A stretch of 64,000 nt of DNA from Streptomyces sp. NRRL S-244 (GTDB lineage: Bacteria > Actinomycetota > Actinomycetes > Streptomycetales > Streptomycetaceae), in the NCBI RefSeq assembly GCF_000717915.1, contig NZ_JOCX01000012.1, positions 124,001 to 188,000 on the forward strand, in the 5' to 3' direction. Of the stretch, positions 1 through 7,738 are shown in pieces. Numbering within the stretch: the stretch's first letter is position 1; each line of letters begins with the position of its first letter. Position numbers and translations under genes: made by a program. The notes beneath the pieces were generated by a model. It was not told the DNA's origin. It did not search any database and was given only the letters and a program-made list of their open reading frames with translations.

Positions 1-267
1 CTCCTGTACCCCGGCGAGGCGCCGGCCGCCCCAGATGGAGGACCGCGAGGGCCAGGACATCCACGTACGCGCATGCGGTACGTCGTCCCGGTCCACCCAC
101 CGGCCCGGTATCGCGGCGCCGGCCCGCTGCGGGGCCGCGGCCATGGAGCCCAGCGCCACCCCCGCGGCTCCGAGCCCCGCTGCGCCGAGGACGCGCCTGC
201 GGGAGGGCCGGCCGGAGCCGAACAGGCGGCTGAGGAGGGAGCGGCTGTTGTCGTGGGAGGTGCTCAT
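1..267 (-). CDS. Agmatine deiminase family protein, N-terminal part (runs off the left edge)
   Basis: The visible 89 codons begin at an ATG and stay open to base 1. A twin-arginine stretch (PSRRRVLGAAG, about residues 22-32) and a hydrophobic segment predict Tat export. After it comes PHARTWMSWP, which matches EWESHARTFMSWP in the complete paralogue at 2841, so the family is agmatine deiminase (agmatine or a related guanidino compound to the carbamoyl product plus ammonia). The catalytic part lies outside the window. A TetR-type palindrome ends 15 bases upstream of the ATG, the same geometry as at the paralogue. Family by homology; substrate inferred. Confidence 0.8.
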   Translation of the reverse strand, partial: MSTSHDNSRSLLSRLFGSGRPSRRRVLGAAGLGAAGVALGSMAAAPQRAGAAIPGRWVDRDDVPHARTWMSWPSRSSIWGGRRLAGVQE

Positions 268-282
268 GTCCCGACTCTGTCA

Positions 283-302
283 TTGACTGAAAATTCAGTC
301 AA
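283..302. promoter_or_regulatory. TetR-type operator, site 1
   Basis: TTGACTGAAAATTCAGTCAA has perfect 8-base arms around a 4-base centre. It lies 15 bases before the ATG of the left-edge deiminase gene and matches the sites at 1008 and 2806. It is probably the target of the TetR protein encoded at 376-963. Confidence 0.7.
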
Positions 303-319
303 GACGCGAGATGAACAGA

Positions 320-343
320 AGCCCCTGCCCGGAGGCAGGGGCT
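320..343 (-). terminator. Hairpin terminator after tetR
   Basis: A 10-bp perfect stem (AGCCCCTGCC / GGCAGGGGCT) with a CGGA loop lies 33 bases past the tetR stop. There is no U-tract, which is common in Streptomyces. Confidence 0.7.
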
Positions 344-375
344 GGGGAGGTTCGGGAGGGGGCTCGCCGCGGCGG

Positions 376-963
376 CTACCCGCCCGGCTGTCCCAGGTGC
401 CGGAGCTCGGCGGCGATGGCCGTGGTCACCAGTTCGCGCGCGTGCGCCAGTGGCAGGCTGCCGCTCAGCCAGCGCGAGCTCAGGCCCTCCACCAGGGCGG
501 TCAGCCGCTCGGCGGCGCCGGCGAGCGCCGCGGCTCCCGCCATGGGCCGGACCCGGCCCAGCAGTTCGCCCACTTCCTGCACCCACACGAGCGTGGCGCG
601 GGCCAGGTCCTCGCGCAGGTCGGGATCGAAGACGGCCGTCGCGCGCAGCTCTCCCCAGGCCGTGCTGTTCTCCCGTACCTCGGGACTGTCCTGGAATTCG
701 AGGAGGAGGGTCTCCTCCAGCTCGCCCCGGGCGTCCAGCGGGGGAGCGTCGGGCTCCCGCTCCGTGGTGTACCGTCCGGCGCGGTCGTTGATGAACTCCA
801 GCGTCGCGCGCAGGATCCCGGCGCGGTCCTTGAAGTGGTAGTAGATCAACGCCGTGGACACGCCCGCCTCGGCGGCGAGCTCCTCCACGCGCAGGCCGCG
901 CACGCCGCGTCGGGCGATGACCCGCGCGGCCCCTTCCATGATTGCTGTTCGACGGTCCGCCAC
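376..963 (-). CDS. TetR family transcriptional regulator
   Basis: 195 aa. An N-terminal TetR helix-turn-helix covers about residues 5-55 (VEELAAEAGVSTALIYYHF is the HTH core), followed by an all-helical ligand and dimerisation region. The GTG start gives a full first helix; the ATG eight codons later would cut it. A near-palindrome lies 45 bases upstream, in the divergent region shared with the kinase gene, and better copies lie in front of both flanking deiminase genes. Autoregulation plus control of both deiminases is the simplest reading. The ligand is unknown; agmatine or a polyamine is only a guess from context. Confidence 0.9.
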   Translation of the reverse strand: MADRRTAIMEGAARVIARRGVRGLRVEELAAEAGVSTALIYYHFKDRAGILRATLEFINDRAGRYTTEREPDAPPLDARGELEETLLLEFQDSPEVRENSTAWGELRATAVFDPDLREDLARATLVWVQEVGELLGRVRPMAGAAALAGAAERLTALVEGLSSRWLSGSLPLAHARELVTTAIAAELRHLGQPGG

Positions 964-1007
964 GCCGACACCCTACCTGGGCGCACATGACGCCTACGAC
1001 CCCATTC

Positions 1008-1027
1008 CTGACTGAAATTCCAGTCGG
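1008..1027. promoter_or_regulatory. TetR-type operator, site 2
   Basis: CTGACTGAAATTCCAGTCGG is a degenerate copy of sites 1 and 3 (left half TGACTGAA intact). It sits between the divergent tetR and kinase genes, 45 bases from the tetR GTG and 64 from the kinase ATG. Confidence 0.6.
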
Positions 1028-1091
1028 ATAGGATCCGAGGCCGTTCGGGCGACCGCACAGCCGCCGATCCGCCCTCGTCGCCGGGAGAGCC

Positions 1092-2792
1092 ATGACGACA
1101 CGACACCCGGGTACCGCCCCGCACCACCTCCAGGGGCCCGCCGCCGACGATCCGCGCGAGGTGGGCGGCTACCGCGTGGTCGCGCGGCTCGGCGCGGGCG
1201 GGATGGGCCGGGTCTACCTCGCCTACACCCCCGGCGGCCGCCCTGTGGCGCTGAAGGTGGTCCGGCCCGAGCTCGCGGGCGACCCCGAGTTCCGCCGCAG
1301 GTTCGCGCAGGAGGTGGCCAGCGCGCAGCGCATCCACGGCCTGTACACCGCCCAGGTCGTCGACTCGGGGGCCGACGACCCCACGCCGTGGCTGGCCACC
1401 GCGTACGTGCCCGGCCCCTCGCTCCAGCAGGCGGTGCACAGCTGCGGTCCGCTGCCCGTGCGCACCGTGCTCCTGCTCGTCGCCGGCATCGCCGAGGCGC
1501 TCCAGGAGATCCACCGGGCGGGTGTGGTCCACCGCGACCTGAAGCCCGCCAACGTCCTGATCGCCGCCGACGGGCCGCGCGTCATCGACTTCGGCATCGC
1601 GCGGGCCGCCGACGCCGGCGCGCTGACCGGCACCGGGCTGCGGGTGGGCACGCCCGCGTTCATGGCCCCCGAACAGGCGCTGGGCCGCCCGGCGGGCCCG
1701 GCCACCGACGTCTTCGCCCTAGGCGCGCTCGCCGCCTATGTGGCCGGGGGCGTGCCGCCCTTCGGCACGGGCCCCGACTCCGCCGCCCTGTACCGGGTGG
1801 TGCACGAGGAGGCGGACCTGGGCGGGGTCCCGGACGGGCTGCAGCCGCTGCTGTGGCACTGCCTGGCCAAGGATCCGGCGCACCGGCCGACCACCGCCCA
1901 GGTGATCGAGGCCGTACGCAGCCACCCCGCGGTCGGCGGGGAGCTGCGCTTCACCGACGACTGGCTGCCGCACCAGGTCACCACCGAGCTCCGCCGCCAC
2001 GCGGAGCTGCCCGTACCGCAGGGCGGCGCACCGGCCCCGGTGTCGGCCACGGCGCCCGCCACCGCCACCGCGCCCGCCACCGCCACGGCGCCCGCCACCG
2101 CCTTCGACGCGGCGCACACCATCGCAGCCCCGCGGACTCCCGGGCAGGCCCCGGCCGGGGCCCCGCACCCCCCGGCGCGGGACCCGAAGCCGCGCGGCCG
2201 CAGACGGGCGCCGGTGTCCGGGCGCGGGCGGGGCCGTACGGTCGCGGTCGCGGGCGCCGCCCTGCTGCTGGGCGCCGCCGGGGCCTTCGCGCTGCTCGAC
2301 CCGTACTTCGACGGCGGTGAGGACGAGGACGCCGCCGCTCCGGCCGAGGCCGTCGCCGGGGCGCCCGCCTCCACGCCTGCCGCCACCCCCACCCCGCCCC
2401 CGTCCGCCGCGGCCGCCGGGTACACCGCCGTCCACACCGGCACCGAACTCACCTCCCCGGACCAGAGCTACGAGTTCGACGTCAAAGCGGGCCGGGTCGT
2501 ACCGCAGGAGACCGCCTCCTGGTACGTCGGCCGGACCGCCACCGAGTTCTACGTGCCCGAGAGCAGCGACGCGTACGTCATGCAGGCCGGCAGGCAGGGG
2601 CTCGCCGACTGCATCAAGGGCATCGACAGCCAACCCGTCACGGCGCTGCCCTTCACCACGCTGCGCGCGGGCCGGGCCTTCTGCGTACGGGCCCAGGACA
2701 GCCGGGACGTCGGGGTCCTGACCGTACTCACGGCGAGCCCCGGCGACGGCCCGGTGAAGGTCTCCGTGGACTACTACCGCCACACCGGATGA
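1092..2792 (+). CDS. Membrane Ser/Thr protein kinase
   Basis: 566 aa. The N-terminal Hanks-type kinase domain (about residues 15-270) shows the glycine loop GAGGMGRV, the VALKVV lysine (about 55), HRDLKPANV (about 147) and DFGIA (about 166). An Ala-Thr-Pro-rich linker follows, including ATAPAT repeats from a 24-bp DNA repeat near 2050-2100. One membrane helix lies at about 384-403, then an acidic spacer and a roughly 140-residue outer domain that may sense a signal. No PASTA repeats are present. It diverges from tetR and lies between the two deiminase genes, so it may share their control. Substrate unknown. Confidence 0.9.
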   Translation: MTTRHPGTAPHHLQGPAADDPREVGGYRVVARLGAGGMGRVYLAYTPGGRPVALKVVRPELAGDPEFRRRFAQEVASAQRIHGLYTAQVVDSGADDPTPWLATAYVPGPSLQQAVHSCGPLPVRTVLLLVAGIAEALQEIHRAGVVHRDLKPANVLIAADGPRVIDFGIARAADAGALTGTGLRVGTPAFMAPEQALGRPAGPATDVFALGALAAYVAGGVPPFGTGPDSAALYRVVHEEADLGGVPDGLQPLLWHCLAKDPAHRPTTAQVIEAVRSHPAVGGELRFTDDWLPHQVTTELRRHAELPVPQGGAPAPVSATAPATATAPATATAPATAFDAAHTIAAPRTPGQAPAGAPHPPARDPKPRGRRRAPVSGRGRGRTVAVAGAALLLGAAGAFALLDPYFDGGEDEDAAAPAEAVAGAPASTPAATPTPPPSAAAAGYTAVHTGTELTSPDQSYEFDVKAGRVVPQETASWYVGRTATEFYVPESSDAYVMQAGRQGLADCIKGIDSQPVTALPFTTLRAGRAFCVRAQDSRDVGVLTVLTASPGDGPVKVSVDYYRHTG

Positions 2793-2805
2793 CCCGCCCG
2801 GCCGA

Positions 2806-2825
2806 TTGACTGAATATTCAGTCAG
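2806..2825. promoter_or_regulatory. TetR-type operator, site 3
   Basis: TTGACTGAATATTCAGTCAG contains a perfect 18-bp palindrome at 2807-2824. It ends 16 bases before the deiminase ATG at 2841, so it must overlap the transcription start or a very short leader. Confidence 0.75.
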
Positions 2826-2840
2826 TGTCACAGTGGAACC

Positions 2841-4022
2841 ATGACCTCCCCTTCCCCCATGTCCCGTCGTACCGCTCTGCGCGCCTTCGCCGGTATCGGC
2901 GGTGCGCTCGCCCTCGGAGCCGGAGCCGGTGCCTGCGCTCCGGCCGGTTCCGGCGATGCCGGGACCGATGCCTCGCCGACCCCCGGCAAGAGCACGATCA
3001 CGGCCGCCGGGCGCAGGTTCCCCGCCGAGTGGGAGAGCCACGCGCGGACGTTCATGTCCTGGCCCGCGCTGGACCGGGTCTGGTATGAGCAGCTGCCGGC
3101 GGTACGGGAGGACATCGCGCGGGTGGCCCGCGCGGTCGCCGCGTACGAGCCCGTCGTGATGCTCGCCCGGCCCGAGCAGCAGGCGGCGGCGCAGAAGGCC
3201 TGCGGCTCGGAGGTCGAGGTGATCGCGGTTCCGGTGGACGACCTCTGGGCGCGGGACACCGTGCCGGTGTTCGTCGAGGAGCCCGGCAAACTGCTCGGCA
3301 TCGACTTCAACTTCAGCGGGTGGGGCAACAAGCAGGAGCACCGCAACGACGCCCAGGTCGGCCGGGTCCTGCTCGCCAAGTACGGGATCGAGCGCGTGCA
3401 GGCCCCGCTCGTCGCCGAGGGCGGCTCCTTCGAGACCGACGGCCAGGGCACGCTGCTGGTCACCGAGAGCTCGGTGGTCAACAAGAACCGCAACCCCGGC
3501 AAGGGCCGCGACCGGATCGAGGCCGAGCTGAAGAGCACCCTCGGCATCAAGAAGGTGATCTGGCTCGCCGGAGTGCGCGGCCAGGACATCACGGACGCGC
3601 ACGTGGACAGCCTCGTCCGGTTCACCGCCCCGGGCGTCGTCCTCCTGGACCAGGCGTTCCCCGGCACCCCGCCCGACGTGTGGTCGCGCGCGGCCGATCA
3701 GGCGAGGACGGTGTTCAAGGACGCGACCGACGCGCGCGGCAAGCGGCTGGAGGTCGTCGACCTGCCCCAGCCCGACCTCGACAGGATCACCGGCCGCGGC
3801 GACGCGTTCGTGTCCACGTACGCGAACTTCTACGTGGCCAACGGGGCCGTCTTCATGCCCAGGTTCGGGGACGCCAAGGCCGACGACCGGGCCAAGGGCA
3901 TCCTCCAGGAGCACTTCCCCCAGCGGGAGATCGTGCCCGTGAAGATCGACACCATCGCCTCCGGCGGTGGCGGCATCCACTGCTCGACGCACGACCAGCC
4001 GGGCAAACCCGCGGCCGAGTAG
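2841..4022 (+). CDS. Exported agmatine deiminase family protein
   Basis: 393 aa. A twin-arginine motif (SRRTALRAFAG, about residues 9-19) is followed by a lipobox-like GAC, so a Tat-exported lipoprotein is likely. The peptidyl-arginine/agmatine deiminase fold is supported by DDLWARDT (about 135-141), GGSFETDGQGT, DAHVDSLVRF (about 252-261) and the C-terminal GGGGIHC, whose Cys (about 381) is the family nucleophile. Cytoplasmic AguA enzymes carry no signal peptide, so an extracytoplasmic role such as scavenging is inferred. No clear ribosome site precedes the ATG. The operator lies 16 bases upstream. Confidence 0.9.
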   Translation: MTSPSPMSRRTALRAFAGIGGALALGAGAGACAPAGSGDAGTDASPTPGKSTITAAGRRFPAEWESHARTFMSWPALDRVWYEQLPAVREDIARVARAVAAYEPVVMLARPEQQAAAQKACGSEVEVIAVPVDDLWARDTVPVFVEEPGKLLGIDFNFSGWGNKQEHRNDAQVGRVLLAKYGIERVQAPLVAEGGSFETDGQGTLLVTESSVVNKNRNPGKGRDRIEAELKSTLGIKKVIWLAGVRGQDITDAHVDSLVRFTAPGVVLLDQAFPGTPPDVWSRAADQARTVFKDATDARGKRLEVVDLPQPDLDRITGRGDAFVSTYANFYVANGAVFMPRFGDAKADDRAKGILQEHFPQREIVPVKIDTIASGGGGIHCSTHDQPGKPAAE

Positions 4023-4205
4023 ACGGTGGGACGGGACTTCGACGGCACGACCCAGGGGCGCGCGGGGTGGTGCGCTGCGGGGTGTGCGCGCTTCCGCGCG
4101 CCGGGGTCCAGCCCCCTGACACGCCGGTCGGCGGCGGACAGAATCGGTCGCCCGCAGGCAGTTTTCGGCCTGTGCCGCACCATCCCTGAGGGGGGAATCA
4201 CGCAC

Positions 4206-4571
4206 GTGAAGTCCATCCACACACGCCGGCTCCGGCGCTGGGGCCGAGTGGCGACCGTCGGCGCGGCCGGCGCCGTACTGGCCCTGACGGCCGCCACCCC
4301 GGCCGGGGCCGCCGCCTCTCCCAAGACCAACAGCCTGACACCCGCCTACAACAGCCCCTTCGCTCCGCAGGCCCTCGTCGGCGGCATCTTCGGCGGCTGG
4401 CCGGTGACCATGCGCTGCTGGCGCGACGGGGTGTGGGCCAACGGCACCAACCGCTGGTTCTTCGTCGAAGGGGGCGGATACAACCCGTTCACGGGCCGCC
4501 CGGCCTACGTCCGCGGCTTCGTGTCGGCCAACAAGATCACCAACCAGATCCGGGTCGACCGCTGCGCCTGA
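4206..4571 (+). CDS. Small secreted protein, unknown function
   Basis: 121 aa. The GTG start is preceded by a GAGGGGG ribosome site. A basic N-terminus (KSIHTRRLRRWGR), a hydrophobic core and an A-x-A-type site near residue 37 predict Sec secretion. The mature part of about 85 residues has two cysteines (MRCW and the DRC three residues from the end) that could form one disulfide, and is rich in Gly, Trp and Asn. It resembles small SH3-like exported proteins common in Streptomyces, but no family could be named with confidence. Confidence 0.7.
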   Translation: MKSIHTRRLRRWGRVATVGAAGAVLALTAATPAGAAASPKTNSLTPAYNSPFAPQALVGGIFGGWPVTMRCWRDGVWANGTNRWFFVEGGGYNPFTGRPAYVRGFVSANKITNQIRVDRCA

Positions 4572-4646
4572 CCCGGCACGCACCCCTGCTCCGGCCCGCC
4601 GCGCCTCGGTAGGCTGGAGCAGAGGGGCGATCCGGGAGCCGTAGCG

Positions 4647-4691
4647 GAGTTAAGAGAGTTTCGGGAGTTAAAGGAGTTACGGGAGGTACGG
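4647..4691 (+). repeat. Five 9-bp tandem repeats in the 5' leader
   Basis: Five consecutive 9-base units of the type GAGTTACGG (GAGTTAAGA, GAGTTTCGG, GAGTTAAAG, GAGTTACGG, GAGGTACGG) end two bases before the ATG at 4694. The last units supply the purine-rich ribosome site. Confidence 0.85.
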
Positions 4692-4693
4692 GA

Positions 4694-5617
4694 ATGGCCG
4701 CGACCCGAGACAGCGCATCCGCACCGTCCCCGCCCCCGCCCCGCCCCGACCCCGGGCTCTACGGGCCCGCGTCCGTCACCTGGCAGTGCCACGGCGACCC
4801 GATCATGTGGATCGCCGGAGTGCGCGCGCTCTGCCTCCAGGCCCTGCACCCCCGCGCGGTCCGCGGAGTCGTCGAGAACAGCGACTTCCGCTCCGACGCC
4901 TGGGGCCGCCTCATCCGTACCGCCGACTTCGTCGGCACCGTCACCTACGGCACCACCGAGGCCGCCGAGCGCGCCGGCGCCCGCGTCCGCCGGATCCACC
5001 GGGCGCTGACCGCGACCGACCCCGCCACCGGCGAGCGGTTCCCCGTCGACGACCCCGAGCTGCTGCTCTGGGTGCACTGCGCGCAGATCGACAGCTTCCT
5101 GCACGTCCTGCGCCGCTCCGGGGTCCCCCTCACCGACGCCCAGGCCGACCGCTACGTCGACGAGAACCGGGTGGGCGCCCGCCTGGTCGGCCTCGACCCG
5201 GCGCACGTCCCGGCCGACACGGCGGCCCTCGCCGCGTACTTCGAGAAGGTCCGCCCCGAGCTCGCCGCCGGACCCGACGCCCGCGCCGTGATCGCCTTCC
5301 TGCGGAGCCCGCCCACTCCCGCCCTCCTGATCCCTGGCCGAAACCTGCTGTGGCGCCCGATCGCGGAACTGGCCTACGGTTCCCTCCCCGGCTACGCGCA
5401 CCGGCTGTACGGGCGCGCGGCGCCACCGGCGCCCGTCATCACCCGTCGCCTGCGCCTCACCGGTACCCTGCTGCGCAGCATTCCCGCAGGTCTGCGGTGG
5501 CAGCTGCCTCCAGGTCACATCTTGAAAGCGATGCGCCGCATGGGCCCCGGGAGCCGCCCCTCGGCGTACACACTGCGTACACCAGCGGCCATACTGGACC
5601 GGCCGGGGAGGGCATAG
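4694..5617 (+). CDS. DUF2236 / MpaB-type oxygenase-like protein
   Basis: 307 aa. The protein matches the oxygenase MpaB/rubber-oxygenase-like family: WQCHGDPIMWIAG near the N-terminus, then LQALHPRAVRGV, a helix with RRIH (about residue 100) and WVHCAQIDSF (about 126). These His positions are where members bind a b-type heme or metal. No signal peptide or membrane segment is obvious. The ATG is fixed by the leader repeat. A kinase gene follows after 33 bases and may be co-transcribed. The substrate is unknown; family members act on isoprenoid or lipid double bonds. Confidence 0.8.
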   Translation: MAATRDSASAPSPPPPRPDPGLYGPASVTWQCHGDPIMWIAGVRALCLQALHPRAVRGVVENSDFRSDAWGRLIRTADFVGTVTYGTTEAAERAGARVRRIHRALTATDPATGERFPVDDPELLLWVHCAQIDSFLHVLRRSGVPLTDAQADRYVDENRVGARLVGLDPAHVPADTAALAAYFEKVRPELAAGPDARAVIAFLRSPPTPALLIPGRNLLWRPIAELAYGSLPGYAHRLYGRAAPPAPVITRRLRLTGTLLRSIPAGLRWQLPPGHILKAMRRMGPGSRPSAYTLRTPAAILDRPGRA

Positions 5618-5650
5618 GACGGAGCACGACAACGGGGGCGGCTTTAAGAC

Positions 5651-7738
5651 ATGGCGGAGTCCAGACTGATCCAGGGCCGATACCGGTCACTCGATCTGAT
5701 CGGGCGCGGCGGCATGGGCGAGGTGTGGCGCGCCCGGGACGAGTCGCTGGGCCGGCAGGTCGCCGTGAAATGCCTCAAGCCGCTCGGGCCCGAGCAGGAC
5801 AAGCACTTCACCCAGGTCCTGCGCGAGCGCTTCCGCCGCGAGGCGCGCGTCGCCGCCTCCCTCCAGCACCGCGGGGTCACCGTCGTCCACGACTTCGGCG
5901 ACGACAGCGCCGCGGGCGGCCCCCTCTACCTCGTCATGGAACTCCTCGACGGCCGCAACCTCAGCCAGCTCCTGGACGACAACGAGACGCGCCCGCTCCC
6001 CGTGGACGTGGTCGTCGACACCGCCGAACAGCTCGCCTCCGCCCTCGGCTACACGCACGACCAGGGCGTCGTCCACCGCGACCTGAAACCGGCCAACATC
6101 ATGCGGCTCACCGACGGCACGGTGAAGATCTGCGACTTCGGCATCGCCCGCCTCGCCCACGACATCGGCTTCACCGCCAAACTCACCGGCGGCGCCATGG
6201 CCATGGGGACCCCGCACTACATGTCGCCCGAGCAGATCGCGGGCGGCGAGGTCGACCACCGCAGCGACCTCTACTCCCTCGGCTGCGTCCTGTACGAGAT
6301 CGCCACCGGCGCCCCGCCCTTCGACCTCGGCGACTCCTGGTCGGTGCTGGTCGGCCACCGCGACAACGCGCCCGTACCGCTGCGCCGGCACCGCCCCGAG
6401 CTGCCCGAGTACTTCGAGCAGGTGGTCCTGGACCTGCTCGCCAAGCGCCCCGAGGACCGCCCCGGCGACGCCCGCGACCTCCACCGGCGGCTCGTCGAGG
6501 GCCGGCTCGGCCCCGGCGGCCTGCCCGGCGCCGGGGCGCCCCTGCCCGCCTGGGCCGACGGGATGACCGCCGGCCGCAAGGCGGGCCCGGCCGCCCGCCC
6601 CGCGAGCGGCGCCTGGGCCGTGCTCACCGGCTCCTGGACCGCCGGCCGCCCCGGCGGCGAGCACCGGATCCTGCGCCCCGCGGCCGCCGAGGACCCGCGG
6701 CTCACCGTGCCGTACGGGGTCCCGTACGTGCGCCCGGCCGCGTCCGGCTCCGACGGGACCGGCCTCGACGGGGCCGGTCCCGTCGCGCTCGCCGCCGGCC
6801 ACACCCGGGCGTTCGCCCTCAGCCGCGCGGGCCGCCCCGAAGAGGCCCTGGCCGTGTACGAAGCCGTCGTCGAGGGGCGCACCCGGGTGCTCGGAGCCGA
6901 CCACCCCGACACCCTCGCGGCGCGCCAGGAGGCGGCGTACGAACTGGGCCGGCTCGGACGCCACCGCGAGGCCCACGACGTCTACCGCGCGGTGCTCGTC
7001 GCCCGGGAGCGCGGCATGGGCCCGCTCCATCCCGACACGCTGCGCTGCCGCCACAACCTCGCCTGCGAACTCGGGGCGCTGGGCCGGTACGCCGACGCCC
7101 ACCGCACGGCCGCCGAGGTCGCCGCCGACCGTGCGGCGGTGCTGGGCGCCGAGCACGCGGACACGCTGCTGACCCGGTACGAGGTCGCGTACGCGCTGGG
7201 CCGCCAGGGCCGCTGGCAGGAGGCCCTGGACGGCTTCCGCCAGGTCGCCGCCGTACGGGAACGGGTGCTCGGCCGGGACCATCCGGACACCCTCGCCGCC
7301 CGCTACGAGGTCGGCATCGCGCTCGGTCGCACCGGGCACGCCGCCCAGGCCCTGGACCTGTTCCGGGGCCTGGTCCGCGACCGCACCCGCGCGTACGGGG
7401 CCGCGGACCCCGAGACGCTCCGCGCCCGGCACGTCCTCGGCGTCAACCTGGGCCGGCTGGAGCGCTGGGAGGAGGCGGTGGCCGAAGCCCGGCAGGTGGC
7501 CGCCGCCCGGGCCGACGCGCTCGGCGCCGAACACCCCGACACCCTCGTCAGCCGGCGCGAACTCGCCGTCGGGCTGGGCCGGCTGGGCCGCTGGGACGAG
7601 GCCCTGCCCGTCTACCGGGAGCTCTCCGGCATCCGCGAGCGCTCCCTCGGCGACGACCACCCGGACACGGTGGCGGCCCACGCCGACGAGGCGCACTGTC
7701 TGGAGCGGCTCGGCCAGGTGTGTTACCAAGAGCCATGA
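5651..7738 (+). CDS. Cytoplasmic Ser/Thr protein kinase with C-terminal TPR array
   Basis: 695 aa. The kinase domain covers about residues 10-275: GRGGMGEV loop, VAVKCL lysine (about 39), HRDLKPANI (about 143), CDFGIAR and YMSPEQ. After a roughly 100-residue linker come about seven TPR units of 42 residues carrying a recurring HPDTLxxR motif, giving a protein-binding solenoid. No membrane helix is present, unlike the kinase at 1092. The stop overlaps the next start as ATGA, so it is translationally coupled to the flavoprotein at 7735, a plausible client. Kinase-TPR fusions are known in Streptomyces; the partner here is inferred. Confidence 0.9.
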   Translation: MAESRLIQGRYRSLDLIGRGGMGEVWRARDESLGRQVAVKCLKPLGPEQDKHFTQVLRERFRREARVAASLQHRGVTVVHDFGDDSAAGGPLYLVMELLDGRNLSQLLDDNETRPLPVDVVVDTAEQLASALGYTHDQGVVHRDLKPANIMRLTDGTVKICDFGIARLAHDIGFTAKLTGGAMAMGTPHYMSPEQIAGGEVDHRSDLYSLGCVLYEIATGAPPFDLGDSWSVLVGHRDNAPVPLRRHRPELPEYFEQVVLDLLAKRPEDRPGDARDLHRRLVEGRLGPGGLPGAGAPLPAWADGMTAGRKAGPAARPASGAWAVLTGSWTAGRPGGEHRILRPAAAEDPRLTVPYGVPYVRPAASGSDGTGLDGAGPVALAAGHTRAFALSRAGRPEEALAVYEAVVEGRTRVLGADHPDTLAARQEAAYELGRLGRHREAHDVYRAVLVARERGMGPLHPDTLRCRHNLACELGALGRYADAHRTAAEVAADRAAVLGAEHADTLLTRYEVAYALGRQGRWQEALDGFRQVAAVRERVLGRDHPDTLAARYEVGIALGRTGHAAQALDLFRGLVRDRTRAYGAADPETLRARHVLGVNLGRLERWEEAVAEARQVAAARADALGAEHPDTLVSRRELAVGLGRLGRWDEALPVYRELSGIRERSLGDDHPDTVAAHADEAHCLERLGQVCYQEP
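6890..7695 (+). repeat. About seven 126-bp repeats encoding TPR units
   Basis: A degenerate 126-base unit recurs with the CAYCCGGACAC/CCCGACAC block near 6900, 7027, 7153, 7281, 7407, 7533 and 7659, each encoding a 42-residue TPR unit with HPDTL. The regular spacing points to internal duplication. Confidence 0.8.

Noticed and set aside
1719..4583. 954-codon minus-strand frame
   Set aside because: Antisense shadow across a kinase and a deiminase gene, without motif.
4786..7734. Very long plus-strand reading frame of Arg/Pro/Ala-rich protein, open into the FAD oxidoreductase gene
   Set aside because: It is the GC-rich shadow of the DUF2236 and TPR-kinase genes; only the part from 7735 has family homology.
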